Below, in pieces: positions 8,484 through 17,200 of a DNA stretch of 45,611 nucleotides (position 1 is the first letter of the stretch; each line of letters begins with the position of its first letter). Both the position numbers and the translations under genes were made by a program. The stretch is from contig JAIBCK010000017.1 in NCBI GenBank assembly GCA_019694215.1, forward strand, positions 1 through 45,611. Direction: 5' to 3'. The DNA comes from Thermoflexales bacterium. GTDB lineage: Bacteria; Chloroflexota; Anaerolineae; J036; Brachytrichaceae. The notes beneath the pieces are model-generated. The model did no database searches and was not told the DNA's origin. It was given only the letters and a program-made list of their open reading frames with translations.

Positions 8484-9500
8484 TTAGCGCACGCTCAGGG
8501 TTGCGATCATCACCCGGGAATCCCGGCCGCCCAGCCGGTATTTGTATTCCTCGTTGCCCTGCAAAAAGTCAAAGCGCGTGCGGCCGGCCGCGATGGCGCG
8601 CTCGATCAGCTTTGCGACCAGCACCACGCCCGGTGCCAGATATGCATAACGGGTCGGATCAAGCCCCGAGTTGTAGACCAGCGTGGCGTTGTCGTAGACG
8701 AAATTGAGATAGGCGGCCGCGCGTTCCCCCTCGACCTCCAGGAAAGCCAGCTCCAGCCAGCCCGCCTCGAACATCGCGCGCGCAATGGCCCGGAAATAGC
8801 GCTCCATGCGCGGGGTCATGAAGTCGGACTTGGCATGGGTCGATGCCTTCATCAGCCTCAGGAATTCATCCATGTCGGCATCCAGGCGGTCGGCATCGGC
8901 CGTCACGACCATCCGGCAGTCCTCGCTCGCCCGGCGCAGCTTGCGCTGCGTCTCGCGGCGCTCCTTGCCGTCCAGCATTCCCAGCCAGCCCTCAAACTGG
9001 TCGGGCAGCGCAATCCACGGGCAGACATCCTCGACGGTGACCGCGTAGTTCCAGCCCCGCGCTTCGGCAAGCTGCGGCAGCAGGGCCAGCGTGGGTGATG
9101 CCTCCGGCACGTTGCACAACGTCAGCTCGCCCTTCGCGCCGCCCCAGAAGGTCTCGTCCTCGAGCGCCTCCAGCATCGCGGCGAGGCAGGCTTCCTCGCT
9201 GCCCCGCGCAAAGATGACATCGACGTAGTCGGCCACTTCCTTGCAGGCCACGACCTGCGCGCGGGCCTGCCCAAAGGCATCGCGCTGGACAAACAGCGGT
9301 GCCAGCCCAAGCAACTCCCCGCCTTCGGAACGAAATTCGAGCACCCGCAGCAGGCCATCGCCCAGCTCGCGCCACCAGGTCGCCTGAAACTCGCGCGTGA
9401 GAAAGACGGTGTTTGCGGCGCTGCGTTGAAGCAGCGCATTCCACGCCGGGCCAAGCGCCTCAAACACGGCCGGCGTGTCATGCCGCACAACGTGAATCAT
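8484..9500 (-). CDS. CelD/BcsL-like GNAT acetyltransferase
   Basis: A 338-residue protein resembling the Acetyltransf_6 (CelD) family. Support: the N-terminal PAWNALLQRS and FLTREFQATWW, central RETQRKLRRA, and the C-terminal GNAT fold with YLNFVYDNATLVYNSG, APGVVLVAKLIERAIAAGRTRFDFLQGNEEYKYRLG. These enzymes transfer acyl groups and are often encoded in polysaccharide loci, which fits the glycosyltransferases upstream in this operon. Its ATG overlaps the stop of def by four bases (ATGA), so it is the last gene of the six-gene leftward operon. The acceptor is unknown. Confidence 0.85.
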   Translation of the reverse strand: MIHVVRHDTPAVFEALGPAWNALLQRSAANTVFLTREFQATWWRELGDGLLRVLEFRSEGGELLGLAPLFVQRDAFGQARAQVVACKEVADYVDVIFARGSEEACLAAMLEALEDETFWGGAKGELTLCNVPEASPTLALLPQLAEARGWNYAVTVEDVCPWIALPDQFEGWLGMLDGKERRETQRKLRRASEDCRMVVTADADRLDADMDEFLRLMKASTHAKSDFMTPRMERYFRAIARAMFEAGWLELAFLEVEGERAAAYLNFVYDNATLVYNSGLDPTRYAYLAPGVVLVAKLIERAIAAGRTRFDFLQGNEEYKYRLGGRDSRVMIATLSVR

Positions 9501-10009
9501 ACGGTCTCCTCGTCCTCGCTCTCATTCACCCGCCAGATCCGGTCGGGTGCGATCAACTTGTCGATGAACAAGACCCCGTCCAGGTGGTCGAGCTCGTGCT
9601 GCATCGCGCGAGCGACATAGCCTTCGACTTCCAGCTTGATCCGCTTGCCTTCGCCATCCATCCCCCGCACGACGACGCGGGTGGCGCGCTCGACGTCCCC
9701 GCGCCACCCGGGGATGGAGAGACAGCCTTCCTGGCCGACCTCACGCTCGGGTGAGAACTGGGTGATCTCGGGGTTGATCAATGCATACCGCACGCCGCTG
9801 CCGGGGATCTCGGGATGGGCTTCGACCTCGACGACAAAAAGTCGCTTCGAAATGCCGACCTGTGGCGCAGCCAACCCGACACCGTTGTGCGCGTGCATCG
9901 TCTCAAACAGATCCTCGATCAGTTTCCGCAGCTCGGGCGTCACCTTCTCGATCTTGTGCGCGGTCTTGCGCAGGACAGGGTCCTTGAGCGTCTTGATCTC
10001 ACGAATCAT
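9497..10009 (-). CDS. def: Peptide deformylase
   Basis: Removes the formyl group from N-terminal Met of new proteins. The 170-residue product has all three motifs: GVGLAAPQVG (43-52), EGCLSIP (94-100, metal ligand C96) and QHELDHLDG (137-145, ligands H138 and H142, catalytic E139). Length and motifs are normal. Its position is unusual: it sits between a cNMP/PH membrane protein (12 bases upstream) and an acetyltransferase (4-base overlap) inside a glycan operon, not beside fmt. No reason to doubt function. Confidence 0.96.
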   Translation of the reverse strand: MIREIKTLKDPVLRKTAHKIEKVTPELRKLIEDLFETMHAHNGVGLAAPQVGISKRLFVVEVEAHPEIPGSGVRYALINPEITQFSPEREVGQEGCLSIPGWRGDVERATRVVVRGMDGEGKRIKLEVEGYVARAMQHELDHLDGVLFIDKLIAPDRIWRVNESEDEETV

Positions 10010-10021
10010 GGCCTGGCAACC

Positions 10022-11749
10022 TTACCACTTTGTTTCGGGGTCCACCGTCGGCGTCCCGGTCCGCTGCCCGTGCATGCTGCGCAGCTCATCGTAGATGCCA
10101 ATCGCCTCGACCAGGTCCCTACGGCGCTGATCGATATCCTTCTGTTGCTGCCCGGCCTTGAAGACCTCGATCTTGCGTTGCAGCTCCTGCTGAACGCCGA
10201 CCGGGTTGTAGACGCGCTCAAAGGTCAGGGCGTTGTCGGCGCCACCGGTCTTGACCACGACATCGCCGACGTTCAACAGCAGGTCGACGGGACCTCGTGT
10301 GGTCGCGCTGACGTTCTGGATGCTGTCATAGCGCGCTTCCTTGCGTTTTGCACCCAGCAGGCCAAACGGCGAACGGTCGATGTCAATCAGGCGATCCTTG
10401 TCCAGCACGTAGATGTCATTGCGCCAGTCCTCGTAGCGCCAGATGAACCAGCCCAGGGTGAGCAGGGTGAAGAAGGCATAGACCAGGAAGCCCTCCCCGA
10501 TCACGCGCCTGAACCAGCTGTCAAACAGGAACAACGCAAACAGCACCGGGAAGAACATGAAGAAGATCAGAAACTGTGGCCCGGCCGTCTCGACCAGGCG
10601 CAGCCAGTGCTTGCGAAAGGTGACCTTGTCCCCCTCCACGATCCGCGTGCGGGGGAGCAGCGTGTTGCGCGCGTTCCTGACCGCCTTGACGAAGTTGTCC
10701 CAGCGCGTCTGCATCGGGGTGCGATACGGCTTGGCTTCCTGGGCCTTGATCTCCGGCTTTGGCGCGAGCTTGATCGCCACACGCATGTCGGTGCGCAACT
10801 TCTGATGCTCGGTCGCCCAGACCAGCGTCTTGGCGCGATCGCGCAGCGAGACGATCTGCTCGGACACCTTGCGCGGATGGCGAACCATCTCGAACGTCAC
10901 GGCCGCGCCGGTCCCCGCCGTCTCGATGTGGACGTCGCCGTAGTCGAGCAGCTGCGCCCAAACCGATGTCTGGGTCACCGAGGTGTTCTGCACCTTGTCG
11001 AGCGGGGCCTCCTCCTGGTCGTCACGCATGAACAGCACGCGCTCGCGGTGCAGCACCCGGTAGTTCGTCAGCGCGTAATAGTCGTTGCTCCAATCCACGT
11101 AGTACCAGGCAGCCCACAACACCAGGAAAACCGCGATCAGCGCGCACACCCAAAGCAGGAACGGCAAGGACAGCGCGACGATCAACGTCCCGACCAGAGC
11201 CAGTAACGGCAGCATCGCACGGGAGAAAAACCACCAGATATGCCGCCGCTCAAAGATCGAGATCGACTCGCCATCCACGATCCACGGATACTGACGCCGC
11301 AGATCGAGCGCCGCCCGCGTCTCTGCCGCGACTTCCATGCGCTTCGGCAAGCCCGGGTCCTTGTCCAGCAGGGCCTTGAAATCCGCGCGCGGGATGACGG
11401 CCAGATCGAGGTCGGTCTCGGCCTCGGCGCTGAAGTTGTTGCGCGCGCCCGTCAGAAACGAGTGCGCGTTGACGATGCCGCCCTGCGGGATGATCTGCGC
11501 TTCGTTGACCGAGCGCACACCCTCGTCCTCCAGCCGCCGCAGGCCCATCTGACCGCGGCGCACGATGTACAGATTGGTGTTGTTCTCGCCGGGCGTGATG
11601 AGCGTGCGGCCCTTGGTGAGCGATTCGGCCCGGATGGCGGCGGTGATGCGCTGAAATTCGGGGTCGGCGAGGCCCTTGAGCGCCGGCGCATCGCGCAGCG
11701 CGCGCAGCGTTCGCTCGAGGGAGAGCCGATCCTTGGACGAAGCTGTCAT
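10022..11749 (-). CDS. Cyclic-nucleotide-binding-like domain plus tandem bacterial PH membrane domains
   Basis: A 575-residue protein. Residues 12-140 have a CRP/cNMP-binding fold (LITPGENNTNLYIVRRGQMG, 50-69), but the phosphate-binding cassette reads GGIVNAHSFLTGARNN, without the usual GE...R pattern, so ordinary cAMP binding is doubtful. Two hydrophobic hairpins (about 177-217 and 391-436) are each followed by a YdbS/DUF304-type bacterial PH domain: DYYALTNYRVLHRERV with DKVQNTSVTQ, and DIYVLDKDRLIDIDRS with DSIQNVSATT. The C-terminus is a short coiled coil. Likely an inner-membrane sensor or scaffold; no enzymatic motif seen. The start overlaps the stop of the WecG-like gene (ATGA), which indicates operon membership. 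Confidence 0.82.
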   Translation of the reverse strand: MTASSKDRLSLERTLRALRDAPALKGLADPEFQRITAAIRAESLTKGRTLITPGENNTNLYIVRRGQMGLRRLEDEGVRSVNEAQIIPQGGIVNAHSFLTGARNNFSAEAETDLDLAVIPRADFKALLDKDPGLPKRMEVAAETRAALDLRRQYPWIVDGESISIFERRHIWWFFSRAMLPLLALVGTLIVALSLPFLLWVCALIAVFLVLWAAWYYVDWSNDYYALTNYRVLHRERVLFMRDDQEEAPLDKVQNTSVTQTSVWAQLLDYGDVHIETAGTGAAVTFEMVRHPRKVSEQIVSLRDRAKTLVWATEHQKLRTDMRVAIKLAPKPEIKAQEAKPYRTPMQTRWDNFVKAVRNARNTLLPRTRIVEGDKVTFRKHWLRLVETAGPQFLIFFMFFPVLFALFLFDSWFRRVIGEGFLVYAFFTLLTLGWFIWRYEDWRNDIYVLDKDRLIDIDRSPFGLLGAKRKEARYDSIQNVSATTRGPVDLLLNVGDVVVKTGGADNALTFERVYNPVGVQQELQRKIEVFKAGQQQKDIDQRRRDLVEAIGIYDELRSMHGQRTGTPTVDPETKW

Positions 11750-12513
11750 CGTTGTTGGCGGACCCGACCGCGCAGGGATTCTAGCATCACCAGCGCCGCA
11801 TAGCGGGGAAGGGCAAGCTGCCGACGCAGGCGCCAGGGCTGCTGAAGCAGCCGGAAGAGCCATTCGAGGCCAAGCCGCTGCACCCACGCCGGCGCCCGCC
11901 GCTGCGCGCCGGTCAGATAGTCAAAGGAGGCGCCCACGCCCATCCCCACGATCGCTGACCCACCCTGACAGCCCGCCAGATGCCGGGACAGCCAGACATC
12001 CTGTTTCGGCGCGCCATACGCGACGAACAGGAGCTCGGGCCGGCAACGTCGGATCTCCTCGAGCAGCGCCGGGGCGTCGGCCTCGGCCGGGCTGCCCGCC
12101 TGCGCGCCCACGATGCGCAGCCCGGGAAAGCGCGCCTGCAGGGCCCGTCCGGCGCGTGCGGCGATGTCGTCCTGCGCGCCGAGCAAGTAGACCCCCCAGC
12201 CCGTGACCGCCGCACGGGCGCACAGGCGCAGCATCAGGTCCGCGCCGCCCACGCGCTCGCGCACCGGCCGGCCGAAGCGCCGCGCCGCCCACACGATCCC
12301 GACCCCGTCCGCGACGTTCAGCGCGGTCGTCCGCAGAACGTCTGCAAACGCCGGGTCCCGCCGCGCCAGCATGACGAATTCCGGGTTGACCGTGGCGATT
12401 TGGCGCGGCCCTGCCCCCGTCGTCAACCACGCCTCGACCCGGGCCTGCACCGCGTCAAAGTCGACGCGGTCGATGGGCACCCCCAGCACGTCGACGCGCC
12501 CCTCCGCGCTCAA
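11746..12513 (-). CDS. WecG/TagA/CpsF-family glycosyltransferase (GT26)
   Basis: A 255-residue transferase of the WecG/TagA/CpsF family, which adds a sugar (ManNAc-type in known members) to a lipid-linked saccharide at the inner face of the membrane. Seen: VDVLGVPIDRV at the N-terminus, VNPEFVMLARRD, NVADGVGIVWAARRFG with the conserved Asp, VYLLGA and the C-terminal YGAPKQDVWL. The start is taken as TTG at 12513. It overlaps the upstream TGA stop (TTGA) and follows a strong Shine-Dalgarno GGGAGGT (12519-12525) by five bases. Upstream and downstream genes are also coupled by 4-base overlaps. Sugar specificity cannot be read from sequence. Confidence 0.9.
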   Translation of the reverse strand: MSAEGRVDVLGVPIDRVDFDAVQARVEAWLTTGAGPRQIATVNPEFVMLARRDPAFADVLRTTALNVADGVGIVWAARRFGRPVRERVGGADLMLRLCARAAVTGWGVYLLGAQDDIAARAGRALQARFPGLRIVGAQAGSPAEADAPALLEEIRRCRPELLFVAYGAPKQDVWLSRHLAGCQGGSAIVGMGVGASFDYLTGAQRRAPAWVQRLGLEWLFRLLQQPWRLRRQLALPRYAALVMLESLRGRVRQQR

Positions 12514-13607
12514 GGCCGACCTCCCTGCAGGGCGTCCAGGATCTGACCCGCACAACGCTCCCAGCTAAAACGCCTGACATTAACCTGCCCGCGCGCGATG
12601 ACTTCGGCGCGCGCCGCGTCGTCGTTCAGCGCTCGCGACAACCCGTGGGCGATGTCTTCGACATCGAGGGGATCAACAAACAGCGCGCCTTCGCCGGCCG
12701 CCTCCGGGAGCGATGAGGTGTTCGAGGCGACGACTGGCACACCGGCGGCCTGCGCCTCCAGCACCGGAAAGCCAAATCCTTCGTACAGCGAGGGCATGGC
12801 CAGCGCCCGCGCGCCCTGCAACAGGGCCGCCTTTTCGGTCTCGCCGATGTAGCCGAGAAAGCGGACGCGGTCGGCCACGCCGAGGCGGGCGGCCTCCGCC
12901 GGAGGGTCCTCACCCCCCCAACCCCGTCCGCCCACGATGACCAGGCGCGCGTCAGCCAGCGCCGGCCGCGTCAGCGCCTCGAGCAGCCGGCGCAGGTTCT
13001 TGCGCGGTTGCTGCGTGCCGATGAACAACAGATAGTGTTCATCCGCAGGAACGCCCAGCCCGGCCCGCAGCGCAGCCCCTTCGTCGGAAGGCGGCATCGG
13101 CGCCAGGATCGGACCCGGATACGCCACCGTGATTCGTCCGGCGGGCACGCCATAGAAGCGCTGCAGGTCGGCGGCGCAGCTGCGCGAGTCGGCGATGACG
13201 GCCTGCGCGCGCCGCGCCGAGAACCAGGTCGAGGCCTCCAGATACAGGCGCTGCCGCAGCGGATGCGCCGCCGGGAAGTGGCGATAGCCGACATCGTGCA
13301 GGGTGACGACGGCGCGCGGGTGGCCGGTCAGCCCAACGCCAAAAGGCAACACATGCGCGGGGATGAACAGCGCGTCCGGCGGATCGGCCCGCAGCGCCGG
13401 CCCAAGCCCGAGATGCGTCCATAGCCGCGCGCGCGGGATGACGACGGTCTCCGCGCGTGGATCGGACGGGACGACCTCGCGCGCGTAGAGCCGGAAGCGA
13501 TGGGCCGCGCCGGCCGTCAGCAACGCGTCGATGACCGCGCGCGAATAGCGCTCGGTGCCGGTCAGCCGGGGTGCCGTGGAGCGGCTTGCATCGATGCCAA
13601 TCAGCAT
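12510..13607 (-). CDS. GT4-family glycosyltransferase
   Basis: A 365-residue GT-B fold transferase, glycosyl transferase group 1. Seen: N-terminal MLIGIDASR and TGTERYSRAVIDALL, central FIGTQQPRKNLRRLLEAL, VRFLGYIGETEKAALLQGA and the donor-binding EGFGFPVLEAQAAGVPVV. Family members use nucleotide sugars to build surface glycans. It begins 7 bases after the GT-C gene and its stop overlaps the TTG of the WecG-like gene. Donor and acceptor unknown. Confidence 0.92.
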   Translation of the reverse strand: MLIGIDASRSTAPRLTGTERYSRAVIDALLTAGAAHRFRLYAREVVPSDPRAETVVIPRARLWTHLGLGPALRADPPDALFIPAHVLPFGVGLTGHPRAVVTLHDVGYRHFPAAHPLRQRLYLEASTWFSARRAQAVIADSRSCAADLQRFYGVPAGRITVAYPGPILAPMPPSDEGAALRAGLGVPADEHYLLFIGTQQPRKNLRRLLEALTRPALADARLVIVGGRGWGGEDPPAEAARLGVADRVRFLGYIGETEKAALLQGARALAMPSLYEGFGFPVLEAQAAGVPVVASNTSSLPEAAGEGALFVDPLDVEDIAHGLSRALNDDAARAEVIARGQVNVRRFSWERCAGQILDALQGGRP

Positions 13608-13614
13608 GGCGGCC

Positions 13615-15348
13615 TTAGCGTATCACCCCCACTGGCACCGCGTCCTGCGGCAGTCGATCCCCGTCCAACTCCCAGGCTTCCAAACGGACGCCGGTGTTGG
13701 GTTGGAAGAGGCCGAGGGTCACCGACAGCGGTTCGTCAAGGGTATCGGGCAGCACGACGCTGTAGTGATCAACAAAGACGCGTCCTACTGGCCACCAGGA
13801 GGTGGGTTCGTTGCCGTGAACGGCATAGCTGTCATATTGCGCCACGATGTGACCTGTTTCGTCCTCAACATGCACGAAGACGGCGTAGTTGTCAGACGGC
13901 TCACGCGTCGCCTCCCACCAGGCCGTCACCGTCCAGTGCCGGCCGTCTGCTGCCGCTGGTTGAACCACTGCGCCGCGCAGTTCGATGCCTTCGCCCAGAT
14001 GGGCCTCCGCCGCATCACTCGGAATGGCCGAGAGTGACGTCAGGGCCGGGACGTATTCAGGCCACAACACCCGCGTCAGGGTGACGTAGTGCAACGCGAG
14101 CAGCGCGACGACCCCGATCCCCACGCCCAGCCGACGCCAGCGCCCCGGGAACCAGGCCAGCACGCCAAACACCCACATTGCCATCCACGACAGACCGTAG
14201 CTGCCGATGTAGCGCGGCCCACCGGCCACGTAGGGCAGCGAACCCGCAATCGCCGCTATGAAGATGAGCGCAGCGTGCAGGCCAACCAGCAGCCAGAGCC
14301 CGTTCACCCCGGCCCGCAATCGTCGCACCCAGCCCAGCGCCGCCATGCCCAGCGCGAAGACGATCATGGCATAGACTGGCTCCGGATCAAAGATGAAGCC
14401 CTCGCCCAACGTTGCAAAGATAGCTCTGAAGAACCCCGAACCTTCGAGCGTCAGCCACTGATCCAGTCGAAGCGGAGCGGGTCTGACCGTCAGACAATTT
14501 GAAGCCGTCAGGTTGCCATAGACGATGAGGTTGCGGGCCAGCAGCGGGGCGCACAAGACGAGGCCAACCAGCGCAGCCACGAATAGTCCGCGACCATCCA
14601 GCCGCCGCAGGCGCAAGTCCCTCAGCGCGCATGCGGCGAACAGGACGACCAGCAGGGTTGACTCGATCCGCGTCCACACGGCCAGCGCCAGTACCACCGC
14701 AGCCAGCAGCCATCGCCGCCGGCTGCCGCCCCGCTGCCACACTTTCAGCGACACCCAGACGGCCATGGCGTGCAGCGGTGCCGCAAGTGCGAGGTCACTT
14801 ACGCCGGACTGTGCAAAGATCACGGCGGGCAGCGTCGCCGTGACGAGCGCCGTGAGCGCGGCAGCACCGCGCCCCATCAGCATGCGAGCCGCGCCAAAGG
14901 CCGCTGCGAGGGTCAATACCCCCAGCAGCAGCGAGAACTGGCGCGCCGGTGCCAGCGCGTCCGAGGCTTCACGGATGCTGACGGCGCGCGCGCCGTTGGC
15001 ATAGGGGATGCCGCTCAGGAAGAACGGGTTTTCGCTCATCCAGGTTGGAGGCCAGGGTGCTGGTGTTGCCGCCGTCGCGATCGCCGTGAGCCAGTAGTAG
15101 AGCGGAGGCTGGCAGCGCTGGTCCAACGAAAACACATCCAGCGCGGCATCGCCGGGGAGCAGCGCGATGGGCCACAACGTGCCGCGCTGCACATCGGCGA
15201 CATAGACCAGGTGCAGGGCTTCATCGGGCTTGGCAAGGCTGCGCACGGGCCGCCAGTAGCACTGCCCCAGCAGCAGGTAGAAACAGGCCAGCCCCACGAA
15301 CAGCAGCAAGTCCCGCCTGCTCCGGGTGGGCACATTCACTCCCCTCAC
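13615..15348 (-). CDS. GT-C-like multi-spanning membrane glycosyltransferase
   Basis: A 577-residue integral membrane protein with about 10-12 hydrophobic segments and a soluble C-terminal beta-rich domain (about 445-577: WTVTAWWEA, YAVFVHVEDETGHIVAQYD, WWPVGRVFVDHYSV). The early motif KPDEALHLVYVADV resembles the acidic first loop of PMT/GT39- or DUF2142-type proteins, which use lipid-phosphate sugars outside the membrane. The exact family is unsure. The start GTG at 15348 lies six bases after GATAAT (15355-15360), suggesting a leaderless mRNA. An alternative GTG at 15333 follows a GGAG Shine-Dalgarno. First gene of the six-gene operon. Confidence 0.82.
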   Translation of the reverse strand: MRGVNVPTRSRRDLLLFVGLACFYLLLGQCYWRPVRSLAKPDEALHLVYVADVQRGTLWPIALLPGDAALDVFSLDQRCQPPLYYWLTAIATAATPAPWPPTWMSENPFFLSGIPYANGARAVSIREASDALAPARQFSLLLGVLTLAAAFGAARMLMGRGAAALTALVTATLPAVIFAQSGVSDLALAAPLHAMAVWVSLKVWQRGGSRRRWLLAAVVLALAVWTRIESTLLVVLFAACALRDLRLRRLDGRGLFVAALVGLVLCAPLLARNLIVYGNLTASNCLTVRPAPLRLDQWLTLEGSGFFRAIFATLGEGFIFDPEPVYAMIVFALGMAALGWVRRLRAGVNGLWLLVGLHAALIFIAAIAGSLPYVAGGPRYIGSYGLSWMAMWVFGVLAWFPGRWRRLGVGIGVVALLALHYVTLTRVLWPEYVPALTSLSAIPSDAAEAHLGEGIELRGAVVQPAAADGRHWTVTAWWEATREPSDNYAVFVHVEDETGHIVAQYDSYAVHGNEPTSWWPVGRVFVDHYSVVLPDTLDEPLSVTLGLFQPNTGVRLEAWELDGDRLPQDAVPVGVIR

Positions 15349-15354
15349 GCGGCC

Positions 15355-15360
15355 ATTATC
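15355..15360 (-). promoter_or_regulatory. -10-like GATAAT before the glycan operon
   Basis: GATAAT on the minus strand ends six bases before the GTG start of the GT-C gene. No clear -35 was found. The position fits transcription beginning at or near the start codon. Confidence 0.4.
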
Positions 15361-15450
15361 ACCGCGAGGCCATGCGTCAACGTCCCATCAGCGCGACGTC
15401 AAGGCAGTGGCGCGGGCGTGTCCTACGCTCTCACGCAAAGGAGAACCGAA

Positions 15451-17118
15451 ATGAACACCCGCACCCTTCGCTTCATGCCTGTCTTGATCATCGCCGCGAG
15501 CCTGCTCAGCGCGTGCAGCTCAGCTGCGACGCCGCCAACACAGCGTCCCCCGATCGGGGGCTATCCCGCCCCGCCGTCGGTGCCCGTCACGGGACGGCCC
15601 GCGGCGACCAGCGTCCCCGCCTATCAATCGCCGGGCGCGCCGGCCAGCGTGCCCGTCAGCGGCCAGGGCCGCGCGCCGGAGTCCAGCAACCAGGCTGGCC
15701 GCGTGCCGATTCCACCGACTTCGGTGCCCCCCTCGCGGCCCGCAGAAGTGCCGGCCCTGCCTCCCAGCAGCGAGGGCTTCCGCGATGCCGGCGTCAACCC
15801 GTGGATCGACGCCACGCGCGACCACCTCTCGACCTTCGCCATCGACACGGACACGGCCTCCTACGATGTCGCCCGCCGCTATCTTCAAAACGGTCAATTG
15901 CCGCCCTACGCCGCGGTTCGCGTGGAGGAATTCGTCAACGCCTTCAAGCCCGGCTACGCCCTGCCGCGCAACCTGGCCTTCGGCCTGTATGCCGATGCCG
16001 CCCCGTCGCCCTTCCACGGTCAGGACACCGTGCTGGTGCGCTTCGGCGTGCAGGGCGCGATCCCCGAGCCCGCCGCCCGCCGGTCGGTGTCGTATGTCTT
16101 TGTCGTGGATGTCTCCGGCTCGATGTCCACCAACAACCGCCTGGGGCTGGCGGTTGACGCGCTCAAGATGCTCGCCAGCCGCATGCGCTCCGACGACACG
16201 ATCGGCATCGTCGCCTTCACGACCACGGCGCGCAATGTGCTCGCGCCAACGCCCATTTCAAACCTGCGGGCCATCAACAGCGCGTTGGATTCGCTGCGCA
16301 CCGAGGCCTCGACCAACGTCGGGCAGGGGCTGGAGTTCGGATACCGCATGGCCAACCAGGCCTTCCGCCAGGACGGCAACAACCGCGTCTTCCTGATCTC
16401 GGACGGTGTGGCCAACGAGGGCGGCATCACCCCTGAGGCCATCCTGCGCCAGGTCAGCGAGTACGCCAGCAAGGGCATCCAGCTCCACACCATCGGGGTG
16501 GGCTTTGGCGACTACAACGACGCCCTGCTCGAACAGCTCGCGGACAAGGGCAACGGCCAGTATGTCTACATCAACACGACGGGCGACGCGGAGAAGCTGG
16601 TCGCCGAGAAGTTCGCGAGCTACGAGACCATCGCCCTGGACGCCAAGACCCAGGTCGATTTCAACGCCGACGTCGTGGTGAGCTATCGCCAGATCGGCTA
16701 TGAGAACCGCGCCGTTGCAGACAGCGACTTCCGCAACAACAGCGCGGGCGGCGGCGGGATCGGTGCCGGCCGCAGCGCGGTGGCCCTCTACGCCGTGCAA
16801 CTGCGGCCCGGCGCGCAGGGTCGCATCGCCACCCTGCAGCTGCGCTGGCAGGACCCGCGCACGCGCGAGTGGCAGGAGATCAACGGCAACCTCACGACGT
16901 TCGATGTGGCCCGCAGCTACGAACAGGCCGCGCCGCGCTTCCGCCTGGCCGCGACCGTCGCGCAGTTCGCCGAGATCCTGCGCCAGAGCCCGCACGCGAG
17001 CCAGTGGCCGATGTGGGACATCGCCAAGCGCGCCGACGCGCTGAAGGGCGAGCTCCGCGACGACAACGATGTGGCCGTGTTCGCCGAGATCGCGAACGCC
17101 GCCAGCCGCGCCCGCTAG
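15451..17118 (+). CDS. VWA-domain lipoprotein, YfbK-like
   Basis: A 555-residue lipoprotein. A hydrophobic signal ends in the lipobox LLSAC (Cys22). A Pro/Ser/Val-rich linker follows to about residue 105. Then come a VWFA N-terminal region (STFAIDTDTASYDVARRYL), a von Willebrand A domain with MIDAS DVSGSMS (D220, S222, S224) and a YfbK-type C-terminal domain ending WDIAKRADALKGELRDDNDV. Family members sit at the membrane surface and probably bind protein ligands through a metal ion; no specific partner is known. The Shine-Dalgarno AAAGGAG (15437-15443), seven to eight bases before ATG, fixes the start. Divergent from the glycan operon with a 102-base gap, monocistronic, ended by a strong terminator. 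Confidence 0.9.
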   Translation: MNTRTLRFMPVLIIAASLLSACSSAATPPTQRPPIGGYPAPPSVPVTGRPAATSVPAYQSPGAPASVPVSGQGRAPESSNQAGRVPIPPTSVPPSRPAEVPALPPSSEGFRDAGVNPWIDATRDHLSTFAIDTDTASYDVARRYLQNGQLPPYAAVRVEEFVNAFKPGYALPRNLAFGLYADAAPSPFHGQDTVLVRFGVQGAIPEPAARRSVSYVFVVDVSGSMSTNNRLGLAVDALKMLASRMRSDDTIGIVAFTTTARNVLAPTPISNLRAINSALDSLRTEASTNVGQGLEFGYRMANQAFRQDGNNRVFLISDGVANEGGITPEAILRQVSEYASKGIQLHTIGVGFGDYNDALLEQLADKGNGQYVYINTTGDAEKLVAEKFASYETIALDAKTQVDFNADVVVSYRQIGYENRAVADSDFRNNSAGGGGIGAGRSAVALYAVQLRPGAQGRIATLQLRWQDPRTREWQEINGNLTTFDVARSYEQAAPRFRLAATVAQFAEILRQSPHASQWPMWDIAKRADALKGELRDDNDVAVFAEIANAASRAR

Positions 17119-17162
17119 ACAGCGATCAAACACCCTACGCGCCACAGGGTGCAGCGACGAGA

Positions 17163-17200
17163 TGAACCGGAAGCGTCAAACGCTTCCGGTTCAACTTTTT
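17163..17200. terminator. Intrinsic terminator between convergent VWA and amidinohydrolase genes
   Basis: A perfect 14-bp stem (17163-17176 with 17180-17193), a 3-base loop, then ACTTTTT rightward. The right arm includes the stop codon of the leftward amidinohydrolase gene. Strong for the VWA gene; leftward it lacks a T-tract. Confidence 0.88.
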
